The notes beneath the pieces were generated by a model, which searched no databases, had not been told where the DNA came from, and worked only from the letters and a program-made list of their open reading frames with translations. This document shows, in pieces, positions 27,487 through 36,737 of a DNA stretch of 64,000 bases. Numbering within the stretch: the stretch's first letter is position 1; each line of letters opens with the position of its first letter. The stretch is from Solilutibacter silvestris (GTDB taxonomy: Bacteria > Pseudomonadota > Gammaproteobacteria > Xanthomonadales > Xanthomonadaceae): positions 248,001 to 312,000 of the forward strand of contig NZ_NPZB01000002.1 of the NCBI RefSeq assembly GCF_002895945.1, in the 5' to 3' direction. The position numbers and the translations under genes were made by a program.

Positions 27487-28127
27487 CGCGCAAGTCGCTC
27501 GCGACTGCGCTGGCGTGCATCGTGCTTGCTTCGTGCAGCACCGTGCCGACTGCACCATCGCCGACTGGCCCAACTCTCGTCTGCGAACCGCAGCTGTCGA
27601 AGAACGCCGAATGCGTGCGTCACATCGATGCATTCAACGCATCGGCATCAACGCAAACGCCGTCGTGGGGCATGGGTGGTCGCGCTGCGATCAGCCACGG
27701 CAAGCAGTCGGGCAGTCTCGGCGTGGAGTGGGAAGATGCCGGGCCGTCCGGCTATCTGGTCGTCCTCACCGCGCCGATCACCCGGCAGGGCTGGCGATTG
27801 CAGGAACAGAACGGTCGCGCCACGCTGGAAGGCATGGCTGGCGGTCCGCGCATCGGTGCCGATGGTGCCGCGTTGCTCAGGCAAGCCACCGGTTTCGAGA
27901 TTCCGGTACGGTCCTTGCGCTACTGGATCCGCGGCTTGGCCGATCCGGCGCAGCCGGTCGATCGCTACGTCTTCGCCGACGACCAGCTCGCGACGCTGGT
28001 GCAGGGCGGCTGGCAGATCGACTATCCCGCCCGTGACGCCCAAAGCCGCCCCGTGCGCATCAACGCCACGCGCGGCGACGATCGCGTGCGGCTGGTGGTC
28101 GACCGCTGGGGTCCGCTGGAACAATGA
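27483..28127 (+). CDS. lolB: Outer-membrane lipoprotein receptor LolB
   Basis: Accepts lipoproteins from the carrier LolA and inserts them into the outer membrane. 214 residues starting at a GTG that overlaps the preceding stop (GTGA). The lipobox is L-A-S-C with C18 lipidated, and the residue after Cys is Ser, consistent with outer-membrane sorting. [16 protein letters not shown] and the C-terminal VRLVVDRW match the LolB beta-barrel-like fold. It precedes ispE with an ATGA overlap, the order found in many gammaproteobacteria. Confidence 0.9.
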   Translation: MTRKSLATALACIVLASCSTVPTAPSPTGPTLVCEPQLSKNAECVRHIDAFNASASTQTPSWGMGGRAAISHGKQSGSLGVEWEDAGPSGYLVVLTAPITRQGWRLQEQNGRATLEGMAGGPRIGADGAALLRQATGFEIPVRSLRYWIRGLADPAQPVDRYVFADDQLATLVQGGWQIDYPARDAQSRPVRINATRGDDRVRLVVDRWGPLEQ

Positions 28128-29017
28128 ACGGTGTCGATGCCGATGGCTGGTCGTCCTGGCCGGCCCCGGCCAAGCTCAACCTGTTCCTGCACATCACCGG
28201 GCGGCGTGCCGACGGTTACCACGAGTTGCAGACTGTATTCCGCCTGCTGGACTGGGGTGACCGCATCCGCCTGCGCCTGCGCAACGATGGCCGGATCGTA
28301 CGGGTCGGGACGTCGGCGCAAGGGATATCGGAAGATGACGACCTCGCCGTTCGTGCCGCCAAGTTGCTGCAATCGGACGCCAATTGTCCGCAAGGTGCGG
28401 ACATCATCGTCGAAAAATTGATTCCAAGCGGCGCCGGGCTGGGCGGTGGCTCGTCCGATGCAGCGACCGTGCTGGTCGCCCTCGATCATCTGTGGAACAC
28501 CCGATTGGGCGAGGATCGGCTGGCGGATCTGGGCCTGCGCTTGGGCGCGGATGTGCCGGTCTTCGTGCGCGGCCGCAATGCCTGGGCCACCGGGCTGGGC
28601 GAAATACTGGTCCCGCTGGCGCTGCTGCCAGCCTGGTATCTGCTGATTCATCCGGGCGTTCACAGCGCGACCGCCAAATTGTTCCAGGCCCCTGATTTGA
28701 CGCGGGATTCTCCACCCGCGACAATATCCGACTTCGTCGCAGACCGGATCGAGGGCAACGCCTTCGAACCCGTGCTGCGCCGGCTCGAACCGGACGTCGA
28801 TGCGGTCTTCCAAGCACTGCAGCCTTGGGCGTCGCCACGACTCACCGGATCGGGAAGTGCGGTCTTCGTCGAGTGCGCCACGCGCGCGCAAGCCGAAGTC
28901 CTGTTGCCGCGGGTTCCGGCCGGTTGCCGGAGTTGGGTGGTGCAGGGTGCCGCGCGATCGTCATTGCTGGACGCAGTGGAACGTTGCACCACAACAGGGG
29001 CGTCGCCAAGCGGTTAA
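28124..29017 (+). CDS. ispE: 4-diphosphocytidyl-2-C-methyl-D-erythritol kinase
   Basis: GHMP kinase of the MEP isoprenoid pathway. The 297-residue enzyme has the catalytic lysine K17 in [10 protein letters not shown] and the ATP loop [14 protein letters not shown] (residues 101-114, catalytic D112). The C-terminal GHMP motif is [15 protein letters not shown]. The last seven codons and the TAA stop (29015-29017) lie within the tRNA-Gln gene, so the end of the protein (TTGASPSG) is dictated by tRNA acceptor and D-arm sequence. Confidence 0.96.
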   Translation: MNGVDADGWSSWPAPAKLNLFLHITGRRADGYHELQTVFRLLDWGDRIRLRLRNDGRIVRVGTSAQGISEDDDLAVRAAKLLQSDANCPQGADIIVEKLIPSGAGLGGGSSDAATVLVALDHLWNTRLGEDRLADLGLRLGADVPVFVRGRNAWATGLGEILVPLALLPAWYLLIHPGVHSATAKLFQAPDLTRDSPPATISDFVADRIEGNAFEPVLRRLEPDVDAVFQALQPWASPRLTGSGSAVFVECATRAQAEVLLPRVPAGCRSWVVQGAARSSLLDAVERCTTTGASPSG

Positions 29018-29071
29018 GGCACCAGGTTTTGATCCTGGCATGCGTAGGTTCGAATCCTTCCGCCCCTGCCA
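28996..29071 (+). tRNA. tRNA-Gln (TTG anticodon)
   Basis: A 76-nt cloverleaf with CCA encoded (29069-29071). The acceptor arms AGGGGCG (28996-29002) and CGCCCCT (29061-29067) pair perfectly. The anticodon arm is CCAGG-TTTTGAT-CCTGG, giving anticodon TTG for CAA. The T-arm holds GGTTCGAATCC. Its first 22 nt overlap the ispE coding sequence on the same strand. The prs gene starts 53 bp later. Confidence 0.97.
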
Positions 29072-29124
29072 TTCCTCCCATCCACCGTCTTTTCGTCGTA
29101 ACGAAATCGCCGCCGGAGCGCGCA

Positions 29125-30084
29125 ATGAAGGACGAACGCAATCTGCTGGTGTTTTCCGGCAACGCCAATCGCCCGCTGGCGAAGGCCGTGTGCAAGGAAC
29201 TTGGCGTGCGGATGGGCAAGGCGCTGGTCTCGACGTTCTCCGATGGCGAAGTGCAGGTGGAGATCGAGGAAAACGTCCGCGGCCAGGACGTGTTCGTGAT
29301 CCAGCCGACCTGCGCGCCCAGCGCCGAAAACCTGATCGAGCTGCTGGTGCTGATCGACGCGCTCAAGCGCGCATCGGCCACCAGTGTCACGGCGGTGGTG
29401 CCGTACTTCGGTTACGCACGCCAGGATCGCCGTCCGCGTTCCGCGCGCGTGCCGATCACCGCGAAAGTGGTGGCCAGCATGTTCGGGACGGTGGGCGCGG
29501 ATCGCGTGCTGACCGTCGACCTGCACGCCGACCAGATCCAGGGTTTCTTCGACGTGCCGGTGGACAACGTGTATTCGTCGCCGCTGCTGCTCGCCGACAT
29601 CTGGCGCGCCTACGGCACCGAAAACATGGTGGTGGTGTCGCCGGACGTCGGTGGCGTGGTGCGCGCCCGCGCGATCGCCAAGCGCCTCGACGACGCCGAT
29701 CTCGCCATCATCGACAAGCGCCGCCCGCGCGCCAACGTCGCCACGGTGATGAACATCATCGGCGAGGTCGACGGCAAGAACTGCGTGCTGGTGGATGACA
29801 TCGTCGATACCGCCGGTACGTTGTGCGCTGCTGCTGCTGCCCTCAAGGAGCGCGGCGCGGCCAAGGTCGCCGCCTACATCACCCATCCGGTGCTGTCGGG
29901 TCCGGCGATCGACAACATCAACAAATCGCAGCTCGACGAGCTGGTGGTGACAGACACCATCCCGCTCAGCGACGCAGCGAAGGCCTGCGGCAAGATCCGC
30001 CAACTCAGCGTTGCCGAGTTGCTGGCGGAAACCATCCGCCGCATCGCCTTCGGAGAATCCGTCAGTTCGCTTTACGTGGACTGA
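29125..30084 (+). CDS. prs: Ribose-phosphate pyrophosphokinase
   Basis: Makes PRPP from ribose 5-phosphate and ATP, feeding purine, pyrimidine, histidine and NAD synthesis. 319 residues, as in the bacterial class I enzymes. The N-terminal [14 protein letters not shown], the flexible-loop arginine region [10 protein letters not shown] and the PRPP-binding site [13 protein letters not shown] are intact. The start at 29125 ([10 protein letters not shown]) follows GGAG at 29115-29118, six bases upstream. An upstream open frame through ispE and the tRNA was ignored. Confidence 0.97.
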   Translation: MKDERNLLVFSGNANRPLAKAVCKELGVRMGKALVSTFSDGEVQVEIEENVRGQDVFVIQPTCAPSAENLIELLVLIDALKRASATSVTAVVPYFGYARQDRRPRSARVPITAKVVASMFGTVGADRVLTVDLHADQIQGFFDVPVDNVYSSPLLLADIWRAYGTENMVVVSPDVGGVVRARAIAKRLDDADLAIIDKRRPRANVATVMNIIGEVDGKNCVLVDDIVDTAGTLCAAAAALKERGAAKVAAYITHPVLSGPAIDNINKSQLDELVVTDTIPLSDAAKACGKIRQLSVAELLAETIRRIAFGESVSSLYVD

Positions 30085-30122
30085 CGAACCAACGGCTCGT
30101 CTGGTCGCGGACGAGTCATCAC

Positions 30123-30145
30123 AACCGCAGTGATGCGGTTTCTTT
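30123..30145 (+). terminator. Terminator-like hairpin between prs and rplY
   Basis: AACCGCA (30123-30129) pairs with TGCGGTT (30134-30140) around a GTGA loop, followed by TCTTT. The 7-bp stem and short T-rich tail suggest partial termination or attenuation before rplY. The structure ends 20 bp before the rplY start codon. Confidence 0.45.
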
Positions 30146-30165
30146 CCAAGCAAGTGAGAACACAA

Positions 30166-30822
30166 ATGTCGAACGAACACACATTGAAGGCCTACGGCCG
30201 CAAGGACGAGGGGAAAGGTGCGAGCCGCCGCCTGCGTCATGCGGGCCGTATTCCGGCCGTCGTTTACGGCGGTGGCGCGGAACCCGCCAGCATCCAGCTG
30301 GACCACGAGCCGACCTGGCTGGCCCAGCAGAATGACTGGTTCTACGCGTCGATCATCACGCTCGACGTCGATGGCAAGAGCGAGCAGGTCCTGTTGCGCG
30401 ACATGCAGCGCCATCCGTACCGGCAGCTGATCATGCACCTGGACTTCCAGCGCGTGAAGGCCGACCAGAAGCTGCACGTCAAGGTGCCGTTGCACTTCAT
30501 CAACATCGACAAGTCGCCGGCCGGCAAGAGCACCGAAGCGACCGTGACCAGCGAACAGAACGATATCGATATCGTCTGCCTGCCGGGCAACCTGCCGGAG
30601 TTCATCGAAGTCGACCTCGGCGGCATCAACGTCGGCGATACCGTGCACCTGTCCGACGTCAAGTTGCCGAAGGGCGTCGAGCTGGCCCACGCCATCGATG
30701 ACGCGCACAACCCGGCGGTCGCCGTGGCGCGCAACACCAAGGTGGAAGCAGTGGAAGAAGAAGCCACTCCCGATGCCGGTGATGTGCCGGCCAGCAAGGA
30801 AGAAGGCGGCACGGTCGAGTAA
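30166..30822 (+). CDS. rplY: 50S ribosomal protein L25, long (CTC) form
   Basis: Binds 5S rRNA. 218 residues: the N-terminal L25 domain (about 1-95, with [20 protein letters not shown]) plus the TL5/CTC beta domain, ending in an acidic tail rich in Glu. E. coli L25 has only the first 94 residues. The ATG at 30166 ([13 protein letters not shown]) was chosen by family start; GTGAG lies eight bases upstream. The prs-rplY-pth-ychF order is typical of gammaproteobacteria. Confidence 0.95.
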   Translation: MSNEHTLKAYGRKDEGKGASRRLRHAGRIPAVVYGGGAEPASIQLDHEPTWLAQQNDWFYASIITLDVDGKSEQVLLRDMQRHPYRQLIMHLDFQRVKADQKLHVKVPLHFINIDKSPAGKSTEATVTSEQNDIDIVCLPGNLPEFIEVDLGGINVGDTVHLSDVKLPKGVELAHAIDDAHNPAVAVARNTKVEAVEEEATPDAGDVPASKEEGGTVE

Positions 30823-30831
30823 TCGTCCGGC

Positions 30832-30858
30832 GATCGCTCCGGACTGTCCGGGGCGATC
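30832..30858 (+). other. Strong hairpin just upstream of pth
   Basis: A 12-bp stem with one G-T wobble: GATCGCTCCGGA (30832-30843) pairs with TCCGGGGCGATC (30847-30858) around a 3-nt loop. No T-tract follows, so it is not a simple rho-independent terminator. The 3' arm contains the only GGGG that could serve as a Shine-Dalgarno for pth, whose ATG is six bases after the stem. Confidence 0.6.
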
Positions 30859-30864
30859 ACGCTT

Positions 30865-31452
30865 ATGCACATGGAATCCTTGCGTCTCATCGTCGGACTG
30901 GGCAATCCCGGACCCGAGCATGCGAAAACCCGCCACAACGCGGGTTTTCGTTTTGTGGACGAACTGGCCGCACAGGTCGGCGCGCGCTGGTCGATCGAAG
31001 GCAAATTGTTCGGTGAAGTCGCGAAAGCGAACATCGGCGGACACGACGTCTGGTTGCTGAAACCGGCGACCTTCATGAATCTCTCAGGCAAATCGGTGAT
31101 GGCGGCGTTGCGGTTCTGGAAGATCGAACCGGAGCAGATGCTGGTCGCGCACGACGAACTCGATCTTGCGCCGGGCGTCGCGCGCTTGAAGTTCGATGGC
31201 GGGCACGGCGGCCAGAACGGCTTGCGTGACACCATGAAGCTGCTCGGCCACGGCAAGTTCAATCGCCTGCGGATCGGCATCGGCCATCCCGGGCACAAGG
31301 ATCGTGTCACCGGCTGGGTGCTGGGACGGGCCAACGCGGACGACAACATCCTGATCGACCGTTCCATCGACGACGCCATCGCGGTGATGCCGCTGGCGCT
31401 GTCGGGAAATTTCAACGAGGCGATGAAACGCCTCAACACGAATAAAGAGTAA
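30865..31452 (+). CDS. pth: Peptidyl-tRNA hydrolase
   Basis: Releases peptides from prematurely dissociated peptidyl-tRNA. 195 residues; the catalytic histidine is in KTRHNAGF, and [27 protein letters not shown] and [11 protein letters not shown] are the conserved blocks. Two in-frame starts (30865, 30871) are possible. Either way, the region normally holding the ribosome-binding site is inside the 30832-30858 hairpin, which could limit translation unless the stem is opened. The ychF gene follows after six bases. Confidence 0.96.
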   Translation: MHMESLRLIVGLGNPGPEHAKTRHNAGFRFVDELAAQVGARWSIEGKLFGEVAKANIGGHDVWLLKPATFMNLSGKSVMAALRFWKIEPEQMLVAHDELDLAPGVARLKFDGGHGGQNGLRDTMKLLGHGKFNRLRIGIGHPGHKDRVTGWVLGRANADDNILIDRSIDDAIAVMPLALSGNFNEAMKRLNTNKE

Positions 31453-31458
31453 AGACTG

Positions 31459-32550
31459 ATGGCGATCCAATGCGGCATCGTCGGCCTGCCCAATGTCGGC
31501 AAGTCGACCCTGTTCAATGCACTGACCAAGGCGGGCATCGCTGCGGCGAATTTCCCCTTCTGCACCATCGAACCGAACGTCGGCGTGGTGCCGGTGCCGG
31601 ACCCGCGCCTCGCTGCGTTGTCCGGGATCGTCAAGCCCGAGCGCGTGATCCCGACCGCGGTCGAGTTTGTCGACATCGCCGGCCTCGTCGCCGGTGCCGC
31701 CAAGGGCGAGGGCCTCGGCAACAAGTTCCTCGCTCACATCCGCGAAGTCGATGCGATCGCGCACGTGGTGCGCTGCTTCGAAAATGACGACGTCATCCAC
31801 GTCAACAACAAGGTCGATCCGATCGCCGACATCGAGACGATCGATACCGAACTCGCGCTCGCCGACCTGGAATCGGTCGACAAGGCGTTGCAGCGCGCCG
31901 AGCGTTCCGCCAAGTCCGGCGACAAGGAAGCGAAGGCGCGCGCCGAAGTGCTCGGTCGCATCCGTGCCGGCCTCGATCAAGGCAAAGCCGCGCGCGGCAT
32001 GGGGCTGAGCGAGGAGGATCGTGCCGCCGTGCGCGACCTGTTCCTGCTTACCCTGAAGCCGGTGATGTACGTCGCCAACGTGCGCGAAGACGGCTTCCAC
32101 GACAACGCGCACCTCGATGCCGTGCGCGCCCGCGCCGAAGCCGAAGGTTCGCAGGTGGTGCCGGTGTCCGCCGCCATCGAGGAAGAGCTCAGCCAGCTCG
32201 ACGACGAGGATCGCGATACCTTTCTCGCCGATCTCGGGCTGGAAGAACCGGGCTTGAACCGCGTGATCCGCGCGGCGTACATGCTGCTCGGCCTGCAGAC
32301 GTACTTCACCGCAGGCGTGAAGGAAGTGCGGGCGTGGACGGTGAAGCAGGGCGCGACGGCGCCGCAGGCCGCGGGCGTGATCCACACCGATTTCGAGAAG
32401 GGCTTCATCCGCGCCGAAACCATCGGCTACGACGACTTCATCAAGTACCGCGGTGAAGCCGGTTCGCGCGAAGCAGGACGGATGCGCCTGGAAGGGAAGG
32501 AGTATCGCGTTCAAGAGGGTGACGTTCTCCATTTCCGCTTCAACGTCTGA
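31459..32550 (+). CDS. ychF: Redox-regulated ATPase YchF
   Basis: OBG-like P-loop NTPase that prefers ATP over GTP and binds ribosomes. The 363-residue protein has the G1 loop [14 protein letters not shown] (residues 8-21), switch [19 protein letters not shown], a coiled-coil region about 130-200 and a C-terminal TGS domain. It is the last gene of the lolB-to-ychF run and is followed by a strong terminator. Confidence 0.97.
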   Translation: MAIQCGIVGLPNVGKSTLFNALTKAGIAAANFPFCTIEPNVGVVPVPDPRLAALSGIVKPERVIPTAVEFVDIAGLVAGAAKGEGLGNKFLAHIREVDAIAHVVRCFENDDVIHVNNKVDPIADIETIDTELALADLESVDKALQRAERSAKSGDKEAKARAEVLGRIRAGLDQGKAARGMGLSEEDRAAVRDLFLLTLKPVMYVANVREDGFHDNAHLDAVRARAEAEGSQVVPVSAAIEEELSQLDDEDRDTFLADLGLEEPGLNRVIRAAYMLLGLQTYFTAGVKEVRAWTVKQGATAPQAAGVIHTDFEKGFIRAETIGYDDFIKYRGEAGSREAGRMRLEGKEYRVQEGDVLHFRFNV

Positions 32551-32576
32551 CCCGGCTTCGCCAGCTCGCCAAACAG

Positions 32577-32603
32577 ACAGCCCCGCCGAAGCGGGGCTGT
32601 TTG
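32577..32603. terminator. Terminator between ychF and the TonB-dependent receptor gene
   Basis: ACAGCCCCGC (32577-32586) pairs with GCGGGGCTGT (32591-32600) around a CGAA loop, followed by TTTG. The 10-bp stem lies between two convergent genes. T residues lie on both sides (complement TGTCTGTTTGG on the minus strand), so it may serve both. Confidence 0.8.
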
Positions 32604-32621
32604 CATTGCATCCGCCACGAA

Positions 32622-35435
32622 TTACAACGCTTTCCCGCCCAATTTCCACGTGACCTGCAGGAAGTAGCTGCGGCCCGTCGCATCGAACCATGAGGTGTCG
32701 TAGTACGGGTAGTTCGACCAGGTCGGATCCTTGGGCGGCATCTTGTCGAGCAGGTTGTTGATCGACAACGACAGGCGCAGATGGTCGTTGATGTTGTAGC
32801 GCGCGCCGGCATTGAAGCGCCACGTGGCTTCGGTCCAGTCGGTGTTGGCATAGTTGGCGACGCGGCCCAGGTAGTTGCCGAACAGGCTCGCCCCCCATGC
32901 GCCCTTGTCCCAGCTCACGCCGACGTTGCCCTTGGTGCGTGGAAGCGTGGTGTCGCCGAAGCTGACATCCAGCATGTTTTCGGTTGGATCCCCCGGATAC
33001 AGTTGGCGGCTGTGGCGTTGCGTCCAGTTGTAGTTGGCGCTGAAGTTGAAGTTGCCGGCCTGGGCGGTGCGCAGGCGGTAGTTGGCGCTGACGTCGATGC
33101 CCGAAGTCTGTTCGCGGGCGATGTTGATCGGGGCGAAATGCACGCTGGTGATGTCGCCAGTGCCATCGCGGATGACGCGGGCAAGGGCATCGACGCAAGT
33201 GGGTGAGCTGGCATCGACTTTCGCGCCGGTATCGGTGACGCCGAGGCGGCAATCGGCTTCCTGGATCCTCAAGCGATCCCGGTCCTGGACCTGCACCTGG
33301 TTCATCACCTGGATCTTGTAGTAGTCCACCGACAGATCGAAATTGGCGCTGGGCGACCACACGAAGCCGGTGGTGAACGATTTGCTGGTTTCGACATTCA
33401 AGCCGATATTGCCGTGGTAGACGTCGAAGGTGGCGCCGTCCCAACTGCCGTCGTCGTAGCAGAAGCCATTGCTGGCACCCGGCGTGTCGGTGCGGCAGTG
33501 GTAGTAGTCGGTGGCGTAACGGGTGCGGTAATAGTCATTGCCAGCGAACAGATAATGCATGTCGGGTGCGCGGAAGCCGGTGCCATACGAGCCGCGCAAC
33601 AGCAGCGAGTGGATCGGGCGCCATTCCAGGCCCATGCTGTAGGTGAACTTGCCGGGGTTCTTGCCGCCGTAGCTGTACCGGTCGTAGCGGCCGGCAACGC
33701 TGGCCTGCAGGGTGGAGAACACCGGGATGCGCAGTTCGCCCGCCGCGCTCCAGTGATTGCGGCCGCCATTGCCATCGCCGTATTGCGGGCCGTAATAGGC
33801 ATCGGCGGTCAGCGCCAGCGGATCGGGATTGATGCGGTAGGACTGCCGGCCATATTCCAGCGCGCCGGCAAAACCGACATTGCCGGCTGGCAGCGAGAAC
33901 AGCGCGGGCGTATCGGCGGTGAAGCTGAGGTTGTCGTTCTTGGCCACGGGACGGAAGGTGGACATCGCCGCGATGGAAGCGAATTGGGCAGGCGTGATCG
34001 GAGTGAACAGGCGCGCCGGATCCGGGCTGAAGATCGCATAGCCGTCGGCGTCGTAGCCCTGCTGCGGACCGAGGAACAGGCTGTTGGCCGCCGCCGCCCG
34101 TATGCGCGGCATCTTCACGTCGGCCTTGTACTCGGAATGGTTGTACGCCGCTTCCCAGTTCCACGTCTCCGCGAAGGAACCCTTGAGGCCGGTCGTCATG
34201 CCCAGCGTTTTCTGGGTGGTGCTGTTCATGCGATTTTGCAGGCCGCCGATTTCCTCGGGCGTGAACTGTCGTGTCCAGATCTCGTAGTGGCCGGTCAGAG
34301 CGTTGTAGAACATCTTGTTGCGGTAGTTGTTGGTCGAATTCGGATCATGGAATTCCCAACCCATGGCGTCGCTGGCGACGTCGTTGCCATTGGTGCCGGT
34401 CAGCAGCTTGACGGTCTGGTAGCCGAGCTGGACATCCGCGAACCACGACAGTTTGTCGGAGAAGCGATATTCGAACGAGCCATAGACGCTGGCGCCCTTG
34501 CGCTGGTTCTGGATGGTGCGATAGGCGATGGCGCGATCGCTGCCGCAATACGGTTCGCCGTAGCGATCATTGGCCAGCACCGTCGTGTTCTGGTTCAGGC
34601 CGGACATCGCCTTGCAACCGTCGGCCGGCGCGATGTTGACGTCGTCGTCCCAATCGTAGAGTTGCGCAGTGAGGCGTGGCAGCTGGCGTCGCGATGTCGG
34701 TGCGTCGAGCGTGGAATCCTGCACATCGCGCTGGAATCCCCACAACGGGCTCTTGTCCTGCAATTCCACGCCGACGATGCCGGAGAAATTCCCTTGCGCG
34801 AAGCCGGTCGTCAACGTCAGGTCGCGTGACCGGCCACCGCTGCGGTCGCTGCCGCCATAGCGGAAATCGATGGTCGTGCCATCAGTGGATTTCTTGAGGA
34901 TGAAGTTGATCACGCCTGCCATCGCATCCGATCCGTAGATCGCCGAGGCGCTGCCGGTCAGGATCTCGACGCGATCGATCATGCCCAGCGGAATGTTGCC
35001 GATGTCGGTGAAGTTGCTGCGGCCATTGAGTGGCAATGGGAAGTCGGCGATGCGGCGACCGTTGACCAGCACCAGCGTGTGGTTGGGCCCGAGCCCGCGC
35101 AGGTCGACCGCCTGTGCACCCGGTGTGGATTGCGCGCTGGTGGTGTTCTGTTGCCCCTGTACGCTGCCGCTGTTTTGCGAGAGCGAGCGCAATACTTCCG
35201 GCACCGAGGTGAACCCACTGTTCTTGATGTCCTTGGCGGTGATCACCGTCACCGGCGCCGGGCCCTCGATCTGCGCGCGCGGAATGCGCGATCCCGTGAC
35301 CGTCACTGTTCCCAGCGACTGGTCGGCGGGCGGTGTTTGCGTTTGTGCATCGGTCGTTGTTTGTGCCTGCACGCTTGTGGTGGCGAGCAACAGCAGGGCG
35401 CAGTGGATTGCGAGATCAAGTTTCGTTTTCTTCAT
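32622..35435 (-). CDS. TonB-dependent outer-membrane receptor
   Basis: A 937-residue outer-membrane transporter with a signal peptide (cleavage about residue 24, SVQA). Next come a TonB-box-like segment (LGTVTVTGSRI), a plug domain with VNGRRIADFPLP and MIDRVEILTGSASAIYGSDAMAG, and a 22-strand-type barrel region. The end, RSYFLQVTWKLGGKAL, lacks the usual terminal aromatic residue. RBS GGGGAGA is well placed before the ATG at 35435. It is divergent from cyanophycinase and isoaspartyl peptidase genes, which suggests import of the peptides they release. Substrate is inferred from context only. The size and plug sequence fit the Xanthomonas-type receptors for oligomeric nutrients. Confidence 0.92.
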   Translation of the reverse strand: MKKTKLDLAIHCALLLLATTSVQAQTTTDAQTQTPPADQSLGTVTVTGSRIPRAQIEGPAPVTVITAKDIKNSGFTSVPEVLRSLSQNSGSVQGQQNTTSAQSTPGAQAVDLRGLGPNHTLVLVNGRRIADFPLPLNGRSNFTDIGNIPLGMIDRVEILTGSASAIYGSDAMAGVINFILKKSTDGTTIDFRYGGSDRSGGRSRDLTLTTGFAQGNFSGIVGVELQDKSPLWGFQRDVQDSTLDAPTSRRQLPRLTAQLYDWDDDVNIAPADGCKAMSGLNQNTTVLANDRYGEPYCGSDRAIAYRTIQNQRKGASVYGSFEYRFSDKLSWFADVQLGYQTVKLLTGTNGNDVASDAMGWEFHDPNSTNNYRNKMFYNALTGHYEIWTRQFTPEEIGGLQNRMNSTTQKTLGMTTGLKGSFAETWNWEAAYNHSEYKADVKMPRIRAAAANSLFLGPQQGYDADGYAIFSPDPARLFTPITPAQFASIAAMSTFRPVAKNDNLSFTADTPALFSLPAGNVGFAGALEYGRQSYRINPDPLALTADAYYGPQYGDGNGGRNHWSAAGELRIPVFSTLQASVAGRYDRYSYGGKNPGKFTYSMGLEWRPIHSLLLRGSYGTGFRAPDMHYLFAGNDYYRTRYATDYYHCRTDTPGASNGFCYDDGSWDGATFDVYHGNIGLNVETSKSFTTGFVWSPSANFDLSVDYYKIQVMNQVQVQDRDRLRIQEADCRLGVTDTGAKVDASSPTCVDALARVIRDGTGDITSVHFAPINIAREQTSGIDVSANYRLRTAQAGNFNFSANYNWTQRHSRQLYPGDPTENMLDVSFGDTTLPRTKGNVGVSWDKGAWGASLFGNYLGRVANYANTDWTEATWRFNAGARYNINDHLRLSLSINNLLDKMPPKDPTWSNYPYYDTSWFDATGRSYFLQVTWKLGGKAL

Positions 35436-35504
35436 CAGTTCTCCCCTATCTTGGGCTTCGAATGCATCGACAAACGTGATTGATTCGCGCATCCCCTCCA
35501 GGAT

Positions 35505-35520
35505 GTATTGCCGCGAATAC
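35505..35520. promoter_or_regulatory. Inverted repeat in the receptor/cyanophycinase divergent region
   Basis: GTATT (35505-35509) and AATAC (35516-35520) form a dyad with a 6-bp centre, 70 bp from the receptor start and 155 bp from the cyanophycinase start. A T/A-rich patch (35550-35568, including seven A) follows it and could be the promoter core. The 239-bp gap 35436-35674 holds nothing else I can name. An operator for a regulator of both genes is possible but unproven. Confidence 0.3.
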
Positions 35521-35674
35521 AGTGATCACGCAACGAGTCCGATTTACCATTACTAAAAAAATCCGCGCGTGGCAACTGTACGAACGTCATGCATGCGCGC
35601 GCGAATGGAATGCGCACATGCACGCGGCGTTTCGATGTCGTATGGTTGATGTCACTGCATCATCGGTTGTGCGC

Positions 35675-36706
35675 ATGCAACATCCATTGGCGAAACGCAT
35701 CATCGTTTCATTTGCAACAAGTATGTGTGCGTTATTTCTCGCGGCGTGCGCAAGTGCTGCGCCGAAAGTCGCGCAATCACCCTTCGACTATTACCGGATC
35801 GGCGAGATCGCGGCGAAAACGCCGGGAAAAGTCCGCCCGGGATTGATGCTGCTCGGTGGCGGTGATTGGCCGTACGCTGCATTCCACTGGCTGTTCGATC
35901 GTGCCGGCAATGGCCACATCGTGGTGTTGCGTGCGTCCTATGGCGACGAGAACCAGCGCGAGATTTTCGACAAGATTGGTGGTGTCACGTCAGTCGAAAC
36001 ACTGGTCTTCCATGATCGCAAGGCGTCGTTTGATCCCAAGGTACTCGCGGTGATCACGCACGCCGATGGCATCTGGATCGCCGGTGGCGATCAATCGAAT
36101 TACGTCAATTTCTGGAAAGGCACGCCGGTGCAGGATGCGTTGAATCGCCATGTCGCCAGCGGAAAGCCGTTGGGCGGCACCAGTGCCGGGCTCGCGGTGC
36201 AGGGGCGTTATGTCTACGGCGCGATGGACGGTGGGAGCCTCACCAGCAAGGAGGCGTTGGCGGATTCACGCGCGCGCGCGGTGACGATCGTCGAGGATTT
36301 CCTGCGCCTGGAGCCGCTGTATTCGGCGGGCGTACTCACCGATACCCATTTCAACCAGCGCGATCGCCAGGTGCGCCTGATGACGATGATGGCGCAAGTG
36401 CGCGAACGTCATCCCGCGAGGCCGCTGCTCGGCATCGGCATCGACGAACAGACGGCGTTGTGCATCGATGGTGATGGACAAGGCGTCGTCTTCAGCGACA
36501 ACGGCGGCCATGCATGGTTGTTCCGCATTGGCCATTCTTCATTGCAGAAAAACGGGCCGCTGCGTGCCGACGACTGGCAGGTGACGCTCGCCGGTCGTGG
36601 CAGTCGCATCGACACCCGCGACTGGCGCGTGGCGCATCCCGATTTCACCACGACGGCGTCCATCCGCGATGGCCGCCTCGAATACGCGCCACCACTCCAG
36701 CCCTGA
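35675..36706 (+). CDS. Cyanophycinase, lipoprotein (peptidase S51)
   Basis: Cleaves cyanophycin, the poly-Asp polymer carrying Arg on each side chain, to beta-Asp-Arg dipeptides. 343 residues. A lipobox L-A-A-C (C25) places it in the cell envelope, unlike the cytoplasmic CphB. The nucleophile is S170 in GGTSAGLA, the probable histidine is H225 in TDTHFNQR and the probable acid is E258 in GIGIDEQTA. The substrate-binding Asp and three Arg that I recall from the CphB structure are present (D223, then R at +6, +8 and +11), but the adjacent Gln is Thr. The start at 35675 gives the best signal sequence; in-frame ATGs at 35620 and 35642 are alternatives. No clear Shine-Dalgarno. Confidence 0.9.
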   Translation: MQHPLAKRIIVSFATSMCALFLAACASAAPKVAQSPFDYYRIGEIAAKTPGKVRPGLMLLGGGDWPYAAFHWLFDRAGNGHIVVLRASYGDENQREIFDKIGGVTSVETLVFHDRKASFDPKVLAVITHADGIWIAGGDQSNYVNFWKGTPVQDALNRHVASGKPLGGTSAGLAVQGRYVYGAMDGGSLTSKEALADSRARAVTIVEDFLRLEPLYSAGVLTDTHFNQRDRQVRLMTMMAQVRERHPARPLLGIGIDEQTALCIDGDGQGVVFSDNGGHAWLFRIGHSSLQKNGPLRADDWQVTLAGRGSRIDTRDWRVAHPDFTTTASIRDGRLEYAPPLQP

Positions 36707-36737
36707 CGATCCCACTTCACATCCAGGAATTCCGCCG

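Noticed and set aside
28825-29124. N-terminal extension of prs through the end of ispE and tRNA-Gln
   Set aside because: It passes through a tRNA gene; the ATG at 29125 has a good RBS and gives the standard Prs start.
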